This document shows, one piece after another, positions 37,238 to 44,976 of a stretch of 64,000 bases of DNA. Origin of the DNA: Paraburkholderia sp. C35 (GTDB lineage: Bacteria > Pseudomonadota > Gammaproteobacteria > Burkholderiales > Burkholderiaceae); contig NZ_QBUY01000023.1 of the NCBI RefSeq assembly GCF_003121405.1, forward strand, positions 32,706-96,705. The letters run 5' to 3'. The translations under genes were made by a program, and so were the position numbers. The notes beneath the pieces are model-generated. The model was not told the origin of the DNA and did not search any database. It saw only the letters and a program-made list of their open reading frames with translations. How positions within the stretch are numbered: the first letter of the stretch is position 1; each line of letters opens with the position of its first letter.

Positions 37238-37861
37238 ATGCCGATCGTTAAGAAATCCTCCCTCCATCACCCGCTCTCGCTGAGCGACATCGATCGCATC
37301 ATCATCGCGCACATCGGCAACCCCGAGATCCTGTCCGATATGGTCCAGATCACCCCTGCGCAACTGGACCTCGTGTGCCAGCGCAAAACGAAGACCCAGG
37401 AGTCGGACCGAGCGCTTGGGAACGGACCCAAAGCCCACACCTACGGTCCACGAGGGGAGACGCGCTACTTCGTCGGCGAGGTGCGAAAGTATTTGGCAAC
37501 GCTCATCCCGCGGAACAACACGGCGGAAGCGGTTCTCGCGGCTTCAGACGACCTCGCGGTGCTCATGCGCTTCGACGATTTCCTCGTCCATGCCGGTCCG
37601 AACGACCAGTGGCCCTTCATCGTCCACGACGGGGTGCCGGTCGATTTCTTCAAGTCCCTTGAGATGGAGCCCGACGAACTGTCGGACGAGGACACCGCGG
37701 CGATCCTGACGCTGGACGACTACCTGTCGAAGCGCCGGCAAGCCGCCTGGGCTCGCGAAGCCGCGCGGGAAGCCGTCGAGGTCCGTGCCTACGCGGACGC
37801 CGAGGTCCCGCAGGACCTGCCGTCCCTGAAAGACCTGAAACCGAACGGTGGTCGCCTCTGA
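37238..37861 (+). CDS. hypothetical protein, first gene of the element
   Basis: A 207-residue soluble protein that I do not recognise. It is acidic in its second half (ALEMEP-type segment, then DELSDEDTAAILTLDDYL) and ends in an Ala/Arg-rich helix (AWAREAAREAVEVRAYADAE). The N-terminal half (LSLSDIDRIIIAHIGNPEIL, then PAQLDLVCQRKTKTQES) could hold a helix-turn-helix for choosing DNA sites. The frame is open back to 37079; I chose the ATG at 37238 because the upstream part overlaps the candidate att repeats and reads like non-coding DNA. No strong ribosome site is seen. Confidence 0.6.
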   Translation: MPIVKKSSLHHPLSLSDIDRIIIAHIGNPEILSDMVQITPAQLDLVCQRKTKTQESDRALGNGPKAHTYGPRGETRYFVGEVRKYLATLIPRNNTAEAVLAASDDLAVLMRFDDFLVHAGPNDQWPFIVHDGVPVDFFKSLEMEPDELSDEDTAAILTLDDYLSKRRQAAWAREAAREAVEVRAYADAEVPQDLPSLKDLKPNGGRL

Positions 37862-37882
37862 CCCATCGACGTTTCCCGGACG

Positions 37883-37912
37883 AAAAAAAGGCCCATCGCT
37901 GGGCCTTTTGCT
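37883..37912. terminator. bidirectional terminator
   Basis: AAAAGGCCCA (37886-37895) pairs with TGGGCCTTTT (37900-37909) over a TCGC loop, with an A run before it. It separates the convergent genes ending at 37861 and 37932. Confidence 0.92.
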
Positions 37913-37931
37913 TTCGGGGACGGGATTCCCG

Positions 37932-38975
37932 TCAGTGATGGGTGATCTGCCACATCGTCCAGAGCCACCAGACCTTGTGGAGGAACCACACCGCCAGGAT
38001 CACGCCGCCCCAGCGCAGGGTGCTGGCTTTGAGTGACGAGCCACCCAGCCCCCACGACAGGGAAATGTCCGGCCGGAACGAGATCTGTCCGGGTGCCGTC
38101 GGGATCGTCAGCACGGTGTGCGCCTGATCGTCGAGCAGCACGCTGAAGCTTTTCCCCCACGCCCTCACCGAGCCCAAGCGCTCGGCGTAGATCGGCATCG
38201 TGCCGCCCGCTGCCAGCAGCCCGAACCCGCTACCGCCCCCGAACGACACGTTCACCGTGTAGCGCGATGGGTTCGTCGCCTCACCCCTGACGTCGTGATA
38301 CTTCGTCGAAGACGTGTTTGCGGTGGTCTGGTACACGCCCTGGACGCCCTGGAGCGTCGTTGCGGAACCCTTGAGGACGGTGTACTCCTTTCGCACCCGC
38401 TTCCGGGCGTGGACACGCAACGACAGCGCCGCGATCACCGCCCCTGCCCACGTCACGCCGTCCTGGACCGCCGTCTCCGCACGCTGACGTGCGCCCGCGA
38501 GGTCCCGTCGTTCCAGCAGCGCCTTGATCTCCTTGAGGGACGCCGACGAGCGGGCGGCTAACGTGCGCGCCCGTTCCTTGGCGTCCGCCTCCCGCGCACT
38601 GCGTTCCGCGTCCGCCTGCCGCTGGTTCAACGTTTTGAGCGCCCGTTCATCGCCGGCCGCGATCGCGCGCTGCAACCATTCCTCCGCTTCGCTGGGTGTC
38701 CTTGCACGCATCTGTTCGTAGAGCGCGAGCATCGCCCGGGTGTCACCGATGTTCGCTGCCCGACGGTACCAGTCCAGCGCCGTCGTGCTGCTGCGGTCCA
38801 CGCCGTCCCCGCGCAGGTAGCACGTCCCGACGTTGAACGCCGCCTTCGCGTCGCCGCCCTCCGCGAGCGGGAGCCATTGCTTGAAACCTGCGTACCAGTC
38901 CGGGGGCAATGCGTCGCCGACGAAGTACAACGCCCCCTCTTTGATCGCTTCGTCGATCTGTTGTTGAAAGCTCAT
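37932..38975 (-). CDS. SEL1-repeat membrane protein of the element
   Basis: A 347-residue protein. Residues 30-120 hold SEL1-type repeats (GDAKAAFNVGTCYLRGDGVDRSSTTALDWYRRAANIGDTRAMLAL), followed by a charged coiled segment (about 120-175) and a Gly/Ser-rich region. A single hydrophobic, tryptophan-rich C-terminal helix (GVILAVWFLHKVWWLWTMW) would anchor it in the membrane. The combination is unfamiliar to me. A C-tail anchored SEL1 protein on a conjugative element might act as a scaffold; that is only a guess. Confidence 0.7.
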   Translation of the reverse strand: MSFQQQIDEAIKEGALYFVGDALPPDWYAGFKQWLPLAEGGDAKAAFNVGTCYLRGDGVDRSSTTALDWYRRAANIGDTRAMLALYEQMRARTPSEAEEWLQRAIAAGDERALKTLNQRQADAERSAREADAKERARTLAARSSASLKEIKALLERRDLAGARQRAETAVQDGVTWAGAVIAALSLRVHARKRVRKEYTVLKGSATTLQGVQGVYQTTANTSSTKYHDVRGEATNPSRYTVNVSFGGGSGFGLLAAGGTMPIYAERLGSVRAWGKSFSVLLDDQAHTVLTIPTAPGQISFRPDISLSWGLGGSSLKASTLRWGGVILAVWFLHKVWWLWTMWQITHH

Positions 38976-39070
38976 AACGCGTCCTTTTTTGTTGAGCGGG
39001 GACGCGTCGGATGCTGTGCACCGCGCAAACCCTGCTTTTATTTCCAGTCCCTGTACCTAAACTGACACTG

Positions 39071-39146
39071 AACGTCAAGACATGACGTGTCGCCTCATTC
39101 TATTCCGAATCTGGCTGATTGACACTGCTCGTCGTTTATTGACGTT
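39071..39146. promoter_or_regulatory. possible operator pair upstream of the XRE regulator
   Basis: AACGTCAA (39071-39078) and its reverse complement TTGACGTT (39139-39146) flank a TTGACA (39119-39124) in the gap between the divergent SEL1 and XRE genes. They could be operator half-sites for the regulator encoded next door. Confidence 0.35.
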
Positions 39147-39155
39147 GCATGTGGG

Positions 39156-39533
39156 GTGGTCGTGGAAGCATCGGAAAACGTTCAGCGGTCGCGCAGATTG
39201 ATCAGCAAGATCGGTCCACGCCTGGCTGAGCGCCGCAAACAAAAAGGGTGGACCCAAGCGGTCATGGCGGAGCGCATGGGGATCGCTGAAGCCAGCCTGT
39301 CGCGGCTGGAAAGCGGTCGGGTCACCCCGACGATCGAACGTTTGATCGCTTTTTGCGACCTGCTGGACCTCACGCTCGAAGAAGTGCTGCTGCAGGTCTC
39401 GGCGCACCCTTCCGACGAAGCGAACGCGCTCGTGCGCGCCATCGCCGACCTTTCGCCGACGCAACGCGCGCTGGTGCTCGCCAACGCCCACAACCTGGCG
39501 GACCTCCTCCGGTCGCAGGACCACGCTGGGTGA
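39156..39533 (+). CDS. XRE-family transcriptional regulator
   Basis: A 125-residue protein with an N-terminal Cro/CI-type helix-turn-helix at about residues 20-75 (GPRLAERRKQKGWTQAVMAE, then RMGIAEASLSRLESGRVTPT). The C-terminal part is a small helical domain (ALVRAIADLSPTQRALVLAN). It probably controls element genes. The start is GTG, and the stop codon lies inside a GGTG-N6-CACC palindrome. Confidence 0.85.
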   Translation: MVVEASENVQRSRRLISKIGPRLAERRKQKGWTQAVMAERMGIAEASLSRLESGRVTPTIERLIAFCDLLDLTLEEVLLQVSAHPSDEANALVRAIADLSPTQRALVLANAHNLADLLRSQDHAG

Positions 39534-39563
39534 CGTTGCACCGCCGGGCGTCCGCCCGGTGCT

Positions 39564-39579
39564 GGGTGCCGCGTCACCC
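39564..39579. repeat. GGGTG-N6-CACCC stem-loop, copy 1
   Basis: GGGTG, spacer CCGCGT, CACCC, between the XRE and SRAP genes. A second inverted repeat, CGGGCG/CGCCCG, lies just before it (39545-39558). Confidence 0.7.
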
Positions 39580-39638
39580 TCCCCGACCGCTGCCCGGGTT
39601 ACCCTAGTCCTTATGCACCCAGCAAGGGAGGAGGCACC

Positions 39639-40352
39639 ATGTGTGGTCGATACGCCCGAGGACGCGGGGATCTCTTCTATATAGAGCCCCTGATGAGCGA
39701 CGCGAACGATCCGCGCTGGAAAGGCCAGCCGGACCTGTTCCGCCCGAGTTGGAACGTCTCCCCCGGGACGAAGCAAGCCATCATCACGCCCGACGGACCA
39801 CGCGTCGAGCCGTGGGGCTACCGGCCGGGCTGGGCGGTCGCCCGGAAGGTGCCGATGCTCATCAACGCACGCCTCGACAAGTCGTCCAGCAGCGCCTGGA
39901 AGTCGATGTTCACGCGCGGTCGCGTCCTGATTCCCGCCGACGGGTGGTACGAATGGCTCCCGGAGGGCGGGAAAAAGCAGCCCTACTTCATCCACTCGAA
40001 AGACGGTCCACCGATCTACTTCGCCGGGCTCACGAGCGCCAAGCCGGTGCCGAAGCACCCAGCGCCGGACGCCCCGCCCCCGGAATCCGGGACCGTGTAC
40101 GGGTTCGTCATCGTCACCGCCCCGTCTGAAAGCGGGATGCTGGACGTGCACGACCGCCGCCCTCTCGTGCTGACGCTCGAGGAGGCTCGGATCTGGCTGG
40201 ACCCGGAGACGACCTTCGACGAAGCGGTCCACCTCGCGAACACCGCTGGCAAGACCTCGGACGATTTCGCCTGGTACAAGGTCACCCAGCAGGTCAACAA
40301 GAGCGGCGCCGGCAACGACAGCCCGTCGTTCGTCGAGCCGGCCGAAGCGTGA
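39639..40352 (+). CDS. SRAP-domain protein (YedK/HMCES-like)
   Basis: A 237-residue SRAP protein. Its active-site residues are intact: C2 directly after Met1 (MCGRYA), N76 and R78 in INARLD, E105 in DGWYEW and H171 in DVHDRRP. These proteins form a thiazolidine crosslink with abasic sites in single-stranded DNA and shield them. On a conjugative element, single-stranded DNA during transfer is a plausible substrate. The Met-Cys start fixes the initiation codon, which has an AGGGAGG-type ribosome site. It is convergent with the next minus-strand gene. Confidence 0.92.
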   Translation: MCGRYARGRGDLFYIEPLMSDANDPRWKGQPDLFRPSWNVSPGTKQAIITPDGPRVEPWGYRPGWAVARKVPMLINARLDKSSSSAWKSMFTRGRVLIPADGWYEWLPEGGKKQPYFIHSKDGPPIYFAGLTSAKPVPKHPAPDAPPPESGTVYGFVIVTAPSESGMLDVHDRRPLVLTLEEARIWLDPETTFDEAVHLANTAGKTSDDFAWYKVTQQVNKSGAGNDSPSFVEPAEA

Positions 40353-40356
40353 CCCC

Positions 40357-40584
40357 TTACGCGTAGCGGCGGTCAAGGTGGTCCGCCTGCTGCTGCGTGA
40401 GCCGGACCGCCAGCGGGGCGATCTGCACGTCCAGCCCGTTGCGTCGCAAGCGCCGGGCGATCCTCTGCGCCACCCGACGCGGGACCAGCCGGCATTTGTA
40501 GCCGACAGCGGTGCCGATGACGTGGTCCGGCTGGTAGTAGCGAACCGAGTAAAGCGTGCGCTCTTTCATGGTGCTCTTCTTCAT
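40357..40584 (-). CDS. small basic hypothetical protein, third gene of unit 1
   Basis: A 75-residue basic protein with an Arg-rich centre (RLVPRRVAQRIARRLRRNGL) that could bind nucleic acid. It is the last gene of the unit led by the leader at 41392-41552. I chose the start at 40584, with CCAGGAGCAG ahead of it. I do not recognise the family. Confidence 0.6.
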   Translation of the reverse strand: MKKSTMKERTLYSVRYYQPDHVIGTAVGYKCRLVPRRVAQRIARRLRRNGLDVQIAPLAVRLTQQQADHLDRRYA

Positions 40585-40611
40585 CGCCCTGCTCCTGGAT
40601 GTGGTGGGTGA

Positions 40612-40635
40612 CGCTGGGTGGTGGAGCACCCAGCG
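40612..40635. repeat. GGGTG-N6-CACCC stem-loop, copy 2
   Basis: A perfect 9-bp stem CGCTGGGTG / CACCCAGCG around GTGGAG, between the second and third genes of unit 1, right after the stop of the second gene. Confidence 0.8.
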
Positions 40636-40641
40636 ATGGGC

Positions 40642-40992
40642 TCAGACGTGCCCGCGTGCCGTGCGCCGGGCGAGACGGTCGAGCGCGCCCGCCGGGCTTT
40701 CGACCAGGTAGTCCCGCGCCAGCCCCGCCATCACGCTGCGCGGCTCGGTGTCCGTGGCGCCGAACCCGTCGACCGCGTCCGCCCGCTTCTCCCATCCGTT
40801 GAGCGCATACGCGTGCGCCTCGTTGAGCGCCACCGGGTGCAGCCCGTTCATGAGCGCCCACGCTTGGGTGAGCGCGTCGCTCGCTGCCTGATTCAGCGTC
40901 TGCGCTGCCTCGTCCCGGCCGGGGTGGTTGTAAAGCTCCCATTCGTCGGCGCTGAGCGCGACAACGATCTTCGGAAGAAAGGTGATTTGCAT
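40642..40992 (-). CDS. hypothetical protein, second gene of unit 1
   Basis: A 116-residue protein with no recognised domain. It starts with a beta-strand-like segment (MQITFLPKIVVALSADEWEL) and continues as mostly helical, Ala-rich sequence (AAQTLNQAASDALTQAWALM). The ribosome site ACGGAG is 6 bp before the ATG. It is bracketed by two stem-loops of the repeated type. Confidence 0.65.
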   Translation of the reverse strand: MQITFLPKIVVALSADEWELYNHPGRDEAAQTLNQAASDALTQAWALMNGLHPVALNEAHAYALNGWEKRADAVDGFGATDTEPRSVMAGLARDYLVESPAGALDRLARRTARGHV

Positions 40993-41017
40993 GTGATCTC
41001 CGTGGTGGTGGTGATGC

Positions 41018-41035
41018 TGGGTGCCGCAGCACCCA
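41018..41035. repeat. GGGTG-N6-CACCC stem-loop, copy 3
   Basis: TGGGTG / CACCCA around CCGCAG, 12 bp after the stop of the first gene of unit 1. Confidence 0.8.
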
Positions 41036-41046
41036 AGGTCGTTCCG

Positions 41047-41358
41047 TTACGCGGTGGGCTTGAAGACCAGGACGAAGAACGCCTCGCCGTTCGGAGCGTC
41101 TGGGGAAAAGCCGAAGAACGCCTGCAGCCCCTGCCCTACGTCGATCGTCTCGCCCACCTGAATGCCCTGCACCCGTCCGATCGTCGTCAACGCCTGGTCG
41201 AGCGCTGGGTCCTTTTGCACCTCGGTCGTGACGAACACCGGGACGTCCACCCAATGCTTCTTGCTGATCGCCTGGTCGAGCCGTTGAACCTGTGATGCTT
41301 TTTGGTGAGCCGGGAAGTGGCTGGTGAAGTTCGCGAGGTCTTGTGCGTCGTTGCTCAT
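41047..41358 (-). CDS. hypothetical protein, first gene of unit 1 (paralogue of 44455-44784)
   Basis: A 103-residue protein of unknown function. It aligns by eye over most of its length with the gene at 44455-44784: both share F-x-(I)PA-x-QKA-x-x-V-x-RLD, then P-V-(F/Y)-VT-x-E, and a C-terminal G-x-x-x-x-F-G-(F/Y)-x-P-x-A-x-x-x-EAFF. The start at 41358 has AAGGAGAAGG in front. The repeated leader lies 34 bp upstream. Confidence 0.7.
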   Translation of the reverse strand: MSNDAQDLANFTSHFPAHQKASQVQRLDQAISKKHWVDVPVFVTTEVQKDPALDQALTTIGRVQGIQVGETIDVGQGLQAFFGFSPDAPNGEAFFVLVFKPTA

Positions 41359-41391
41359 GGATCCTTCTCCTTCGTGGTTGAGATGCTTTCT

Positions 41392-41552
41392 GGAGCCGCC
41401 GTGGACGCAAAAGAGTCCCGGACGATCAGGCCGTGGGCCAGGGACGGACCGAAAGCCGCACGCGCCGGACGACGAAGGAGGACGGGGAACGGGTGAAGGA
41501 AACGGGCGCCGCGCGCGCAACCTTGCCCACGGGCAGGACGGGACTATGCGTC
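41392..41552 (-). promoter_or_regulatory. repeated structured leader, copy A (unit 1)
   Basis: On the minus strand this non-coding block begins GACGCATAG and ends TTTTGCGTC, so six to seven bases of the ends pair. Between them are the shared blocks GGGCAAGG, CCCGTTCC, CGTGCGGC and CCTGGCC, and it is followed by GGCGGCTCC. The ATG of the first gene of unit 1 is 34 bp downstream. Similar blocks occur at 44823, 46393 and 48416. Confidence 0.7.
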
Positions 41553-41904
41553 GGTTGAACGGCGGTTCAGGAAGCGAGCACGGGTTGAACGAAGGACATG
41601 GAGCAACGACGCGCGCGGGTAAGACCTCGCGCCCTGAGCGCCATAGGTGCTCGGGATTGGGAGCGTCAGCACCCAGCCTTTCTCGTCGCTTCTCGTCCCT
41701 CGCCCGCCACCATGCGCCGACGGCGAACGCGGGCGAGGGACCAGCGCGAAGCGCGCCGTTTAGGGTCTCAGGCGATGTGGTCTATCCCTCCGCCGGGATG
41801 GGGGAATGCCGTCGGCGGCTGTCACCTGTCAACGTTGACAGGGTGGTCTAGGGAAAACCCGGCGTGCTACATTCCGTGACCGGTTTTCGTCGGAGGAATG
41901 CGTA
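41553..41904 (+). promoter_or_regulatory. upstream region of the type VI cargo with an 18-bp palindrome
   Basis: No gene is visible. CCTGTCAACGTTGACAGG at 41825-41842 is a perfect 18-bp palindrome, typical of a dimeric regulator site, 62 bp before the PAAR gene. TACATT at about 41871-41876 could be the -10 box. GGAGGAATGCGTA precedes the start codon. Confidence 0.55.
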
Positions 41905-42423
41905 ATGGGTTTTTCGTTCATTCGGGAAGGCGACACGACGTCCCATGGTGGGAAGGTCCTCGCGTGCACGTCCACGAACATCGTGCACGGCAAACCCCTC
42001 GCCCTGCTGGGCGACATGGTCTCGTGCCCGAAGTGCGGCGGCGTCTACCCCATCGTTGACGTCAAGAGTCTCGGGATGACGTTCGACGGTCGCCCGGTCG
42101 CCTCTGAAGGTGACAAAACCGCTTGCGGGGCGACGCTCATCGCCACGCAAAGCGTTGCCACGGCTTCGCCGACGAGCGGTGGTTCGGTGGGTAGCGGCAA
42201 GAGCGTGACGTCGCAGACGTCGCCCGAAACGCCTTACCGTGGTCGCTTCCAGGTGGTCGATGACGCGACCCGGGAGCCGTTGGCGAACCACCCCTACACG
42301 GTCAAAGCCTCGGACGGAACGGTCATTCAGGGCACGACGGACGCCAACGGCTACACCCAGTGGCACGACTCGACCCAAGCATCGTCGCTCACGTTCAGCC
42401 ATTCCGGGAGCGAAAGCGCATGA
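41905..42423 (+). CDS. PAAR-domain type VI secretion spike protein with C-terminal extension
   Basis: A 172-residue protein. Residues 1-85 form a PAAR domain (FIREGDTTSHGGKVLACTST, then GDMVSCPKCGG and VASEGDKTACGATLI), the sharp metal-bound tip that caps VgrG. After a Ser/Gly linker, residues 110-165 look like a transthyretin/Ig-like fold (RGRFQVVDDATREPLANHPY). It overlaps the nuclease gene by 4 bp (ATGA), so the effector likely rides on this adaptor. No other type VI genes are nearby, so it must use a chromosomal apparatus. Confidence 0.9.
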   Translation: MGFSFIREGDTTSHGGKVLACTSTNIVHGKPLALLGDMVSCPKCGGVYPIVDVKSLGMTFDGRPVASEGDKTACGATLIATQSVATASPTSGGSVGSGKSVTSQTSPETPYRGRFQVVDDATREPLANHPYTVKASDGTVIQGTTDANGYTQWHDSTQASSLTFSHSGSESA

Positions 42424-43175
42424 GCGATTTCGGACCGGGCTCCGCAACGGGTGGCATGACCCCCGATGGCGAAACGACGCCCGTCGGCGCGAGGGTGCGG
42501 CTGTCGAAAAAGGACCGCGTGGTCCTGTGCCAGGTGCTTTGCAAGTGCAAAAAGATCGGGGTCGCGACGCGAAACGGTCGAATCCTTCGCCAGCGCTGCG
42601 TCCAGCAGCGGCTCGATTTCGCGAACGAGGTGTCGCGGCTGGAGACCGGTTCGCCGACGGAATACAAGCCCGAGCAAACCTACAATATGAAGACGAAACC
42701 GCCGGAGCCCGTGACGGACCCGGACGCCCCCTTGCGCCCGCATTCCGACATTCGGCAATGGATCGACGATTTCTGGCCGGGTGGTCGGAAGAAGTACAGG
42801 GCTGGACAAGGGAACCTGCGCCGTCCGGACGTGGTGATCGTGGACGATCCGTCGCAACCGCCGGTGCAGTCGAACATCCGGAAGGTCGTCGAGTTCAAGT
42901 ATCCACCGGACGATTTTGGTCGCAACCAGCAACGGGACTACATCCGAATCGCGGGCTCGCGATCGAAGTACGCTTCGCTTGGCCCTGCGGAATGCGGTTG
43001 CGGTGACGACAAGGACAAGGACGGTCAGGAATCGACGCAGCGTCAGTCGAAGACCTCGAACTCGGACCTGGACGATCTTGCAGGCCAAAGTGGTGGCAAT
43101 GGTGGAAACTTGCTCCCTGGTGGCGGTCTTCCGCCTCCGATGCCGGGCGGATCCCCGGGCGGAATCCTGCCTTGA
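42420..43175 (+). CDS. putative type VI effector nuclease (VRR-NUC-like)
   Basis: A 251-residue protein. The central segment RRPDVVIVDDPSQ, then VVEFKYPPDDFGRNQQRDYI, has the PD-...-E-x-K...Q-x-x-x-Y pattern of the VRR-NUC branch of PD-(D/E)XK nucleases, which are known type VI antibacterial effectors. The N-terminus contains a cysteine cluster (VLCQVLCKCKKIG) and the C-terminus a Gly/Pro-rich tail (LPPPMPGGSPGGILP). It is coupled to the PAAR gene and followed after 21 bp by an immunity-type gene. The nuclease activity is predicted, not shown. Confidence 0.78.
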   Translation: MSDFGPGSATGGMTPDGETTPVGARVRLSKKDRVVLCQVLCKCKKIGVATRNGRILRQRCVQQRLDFANEVSRLETGSPTEYKPEQTYNMKTKPPEPVTDPDAPLRPHSDIRQWIDDFWPGGRKKYRAGQGNLRRPDVVIVDDPSQPPVQSNIRKVVEFKYPPDDFGRNQQRDYIRIAGSRSKYASLGPAECGCGDDKDKDGQESTQRQSKTSNSDLDDLAGQSGGNGGNLLPGGGLPPPMPGGSPGGILP

Positions 43176-43196
43176 CCGCATGAGGAACGAAGAGAC

Positions 43197-44411
43197 ATGA
43201 CTGATGAGCAGTTGAAAGCATGGGTGGCGGACCCTAAACGGGCGGACACGCTGCCGTTTGGCTTCTACGAACCGGCGTACCGGAAAGGCATCACGGGTGC
43301 CGCGCTGGTCGTGCGGGGCGTCGTCTACTTCCGCGATGGTCACACGCAGGCTGTCCGCGCCGCACTGGTGAAGTGCTTCGAGCAGTACAACGCGACGATC
43401 ACAGAGTACAGCGAGGCGCTTGCCCGTGCGCTGAAGGAACAACCGCCGAAGGACGGTCCTCTGCGCTGGTTCTACCAGGAGGGCGAGCAGCCGATGCCGT
43501 TGGACAAAGCGCCAGGGCTCGCGGCACTGGCGACGTCGGTGCCGGCCGACGAAGCGCTGGTTGTGCAGATGACCAGTGCCGAGCATAAGCTCGCGACGGG
43601 TTTTTTTGAGTTCGCCGCCTTCACCGTCGCGGACTGGGACGTCACGCCCAAAGGCGGGCAGGACGTGCTTGATTTCACGGTGCCCCGAGCGTTCCTCGAA
43701 CATCGTCCGGGCGTTTTTCAGGCGCTGTTCGTGGCGTTCTGCGAGGCGCTTCCGACCGTGCACGGTCACGCCGGCTTTGCCGTCAACCTCCCACCGATCG
43801 AGCGCGAGGCGAACGAGGCGACCGAGTATTCGTACGCCCGCCGCTACGGTCCGGGAATCGACGTCGGGGATCCGATGGGGGTGAGCACCGTCGATCTCGT
43901 CGGCAAGATCAAAACGGTCGATTGGCTCGTCGCCCTCGACGCCGACCTCGTGCGCGCCGCCGGAGGTCCGTCCGGATGGACGCTGCCGCCCGACTGGTTC
44001 GTCCGCCAGCCGTTGGGCGAAGGGGGTGTGGTTCTTCAAGCGGGTGCCTCGCCGCAGTCCGGCGTCTCCGCCGGTCCCGGCAAATCACCGCTGCCGCCGC
44101 CTGCGTACGTCCTGCTCAACGCAGCGCTGCGTCCGATCATCGCCACCGATATGGACGTCCTTCAAGGCGGCACGCTGGACAGCACCGCCCCGCTGCTGGA
44201 TACGACGGTCGCCACGGAAGCCTGGCTGAAGCGCTTCGACCTACCGGACGACCAGGTGACAGCGCAATGGCGTGAGCTTCACGCGAGCCCGAAGGTGACG
44301 GACGGTAAAGCGGCCGTCGCCGCAAATCTCCATCGCCTGCGCAAGGCGATGGGTCTGCCCGCCGTGCCCGCGCCGTCGAACGGTTTCGGGTACGACGTCC
44401 CGACGCCCTGA
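43197..44411 (+). CDS. DUF3396-type type VI immunity protein
   Basis: A 404-residue protein resembling the DUF3396 family, annotated as type VI immunity. Typical pieces are VVRGVVYFRDGHTQAVRAAL near the start and the HGHAGFAVN and YARRYGPGIDVGD segments. It lies directly after the nuclease gene on the same strand, as cognate immunity genes do. It should protect the host and sister cells from the effector; the pairing is inferred from position. Confidence 0.8.
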   Translation: MTDEQLKAWVADPKRADTLPFGFYEPAYRKGITGAALVVRGVVYFRDGHTQAVRAALVKCFEQYNATITEYSEALARALKEQPPKDGPLRWFYQEGEQPMPLDKAPGLAALATSVPADEALVVQMTSAEHKLATGFFEFAAFTVADWDVTPKGGQDVLDFTVPRAFLEHRPGVFQALFVAFCEALPTVHGHAGFAVNLPPIEREANEATEYSYARRYGPGIDVGDPMGVSTVDLVGKIKTVDWLVALDADLVRAAGGPSGWTLPPDWFVRQPLGEGGVVLQAGASPQSGVSAGPGKSPLPPPAYVLLNAALRPIIATDMDVLQGGTLDSTAPLLDTTVATEAWLKRFDLPDDQVTAQWRELHASPKVTDGKAAVAANLHRLRKAMGLPAVPAPSNGFGYDVPTP

Positions 44412-44420
44412 GTGCCCTGC

Positions 44421-44446
44421 CCGCTGGGTGACGCATCACCCAGCGG
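44421..44446. repeat. GGGTG-N6-CACCC stem-loop, copy 4
   Basis: A perfect 10-bp stem CCGCTGGGTG / CACCCAGCGG around ACGCAT, between the stops of the convergent immunity gene and unit 2. Confidence 0.85.
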
Positions 44447-44454
44447 AAGGATAG

Positions 44455-44784
44455 CTAGTTCTTCCAGATGTAGAGGAAGAACGCTTCGCGGGGCGCCGCG
44501 CCCGGGTTGTAGCCGAACAAGCACTCGATACCGGCTGCGATGACTACCGTCATCCCTGTTTCGATGCTCTCCGGTGCGTCGTTGAACCAGTCCAGCGCTT
44601 CTTCGATGTAGGGGCTTTCCGCTGCCTCACGGGTCACGTAGACCGGACCGCCGGTCAATCCGAAGCGGTCGCAGGTGTCGCTGTCGAGCCTCACCACTGC
44701 TGCTTTTTGTTGAGCCGGAATCGAGAAAGGGACGTCCTGGAACAGGACGGCTTGGGTCGTGATGCGTTGCTCGGTGCGGGTCAT
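44455..44784 (-). CDS. hypothetical protein of unit 2 (paralogue of 41047-41358)
   Basis: A 109-residue protein, the only gene of unit 2. It shares with the unit 1 first gene the segments FSIPAQQKAAVVRLD, GPVYVTREA and IECLFGYNPGAAPREAFFLY. The family is unknown to me. The start at 44784 follows AAAGGAGAGAAACG, a strong ribosome site. Confidence 0.7.
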   Translation of the reverse strand: MTRTEQRITTQAVLFQDVPFSIPAQQKAAVVRLDSDTCDRFGLTGGPVYVTREAAESPYIEEALDWFNDAPESIETGMTVVIAAGIECLFGYNPGAAPREAFFLYIWKN

Positions 44785-44822
44785 CGTTTCTCTCCTTTCA
44801 AGTGGGTTCTGCTTCCCGTTTT

Positions 44823-44976
44823 CGCCGTGACGTGTGAAAAGCCCTGCCCGGGAACCGGGGCCAGGCCGTCGCCGGATGCCGCACGCGGAGCGCAACGGAG
44901 TGAGCACAGAACGGGAGAGGACGACGAGCGCCAGCGATGCCTTGCCCCATAGGGGGACCGGGTTGGGCTACACGTC
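44823..44976 (-). promoter_or_regulatory. repeated structured leader, copy B (unit 2), with covarying ends
   Basis: On the minus strand the block starts GACGTGTA and ends CACACGTC. The other copies have GACGCATA and TATGCGTC, so here both arms differ by matching changes and GACGTGT still pairs with ACACGTC. Conserved inner blocks are GGGCAAGG, CCCGTTC, CGTGCGGCATCCGG and CCTGGCC. The unit 2 start codon lies 45 bp downstream of the 3' arm. Confidence 0.75.
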
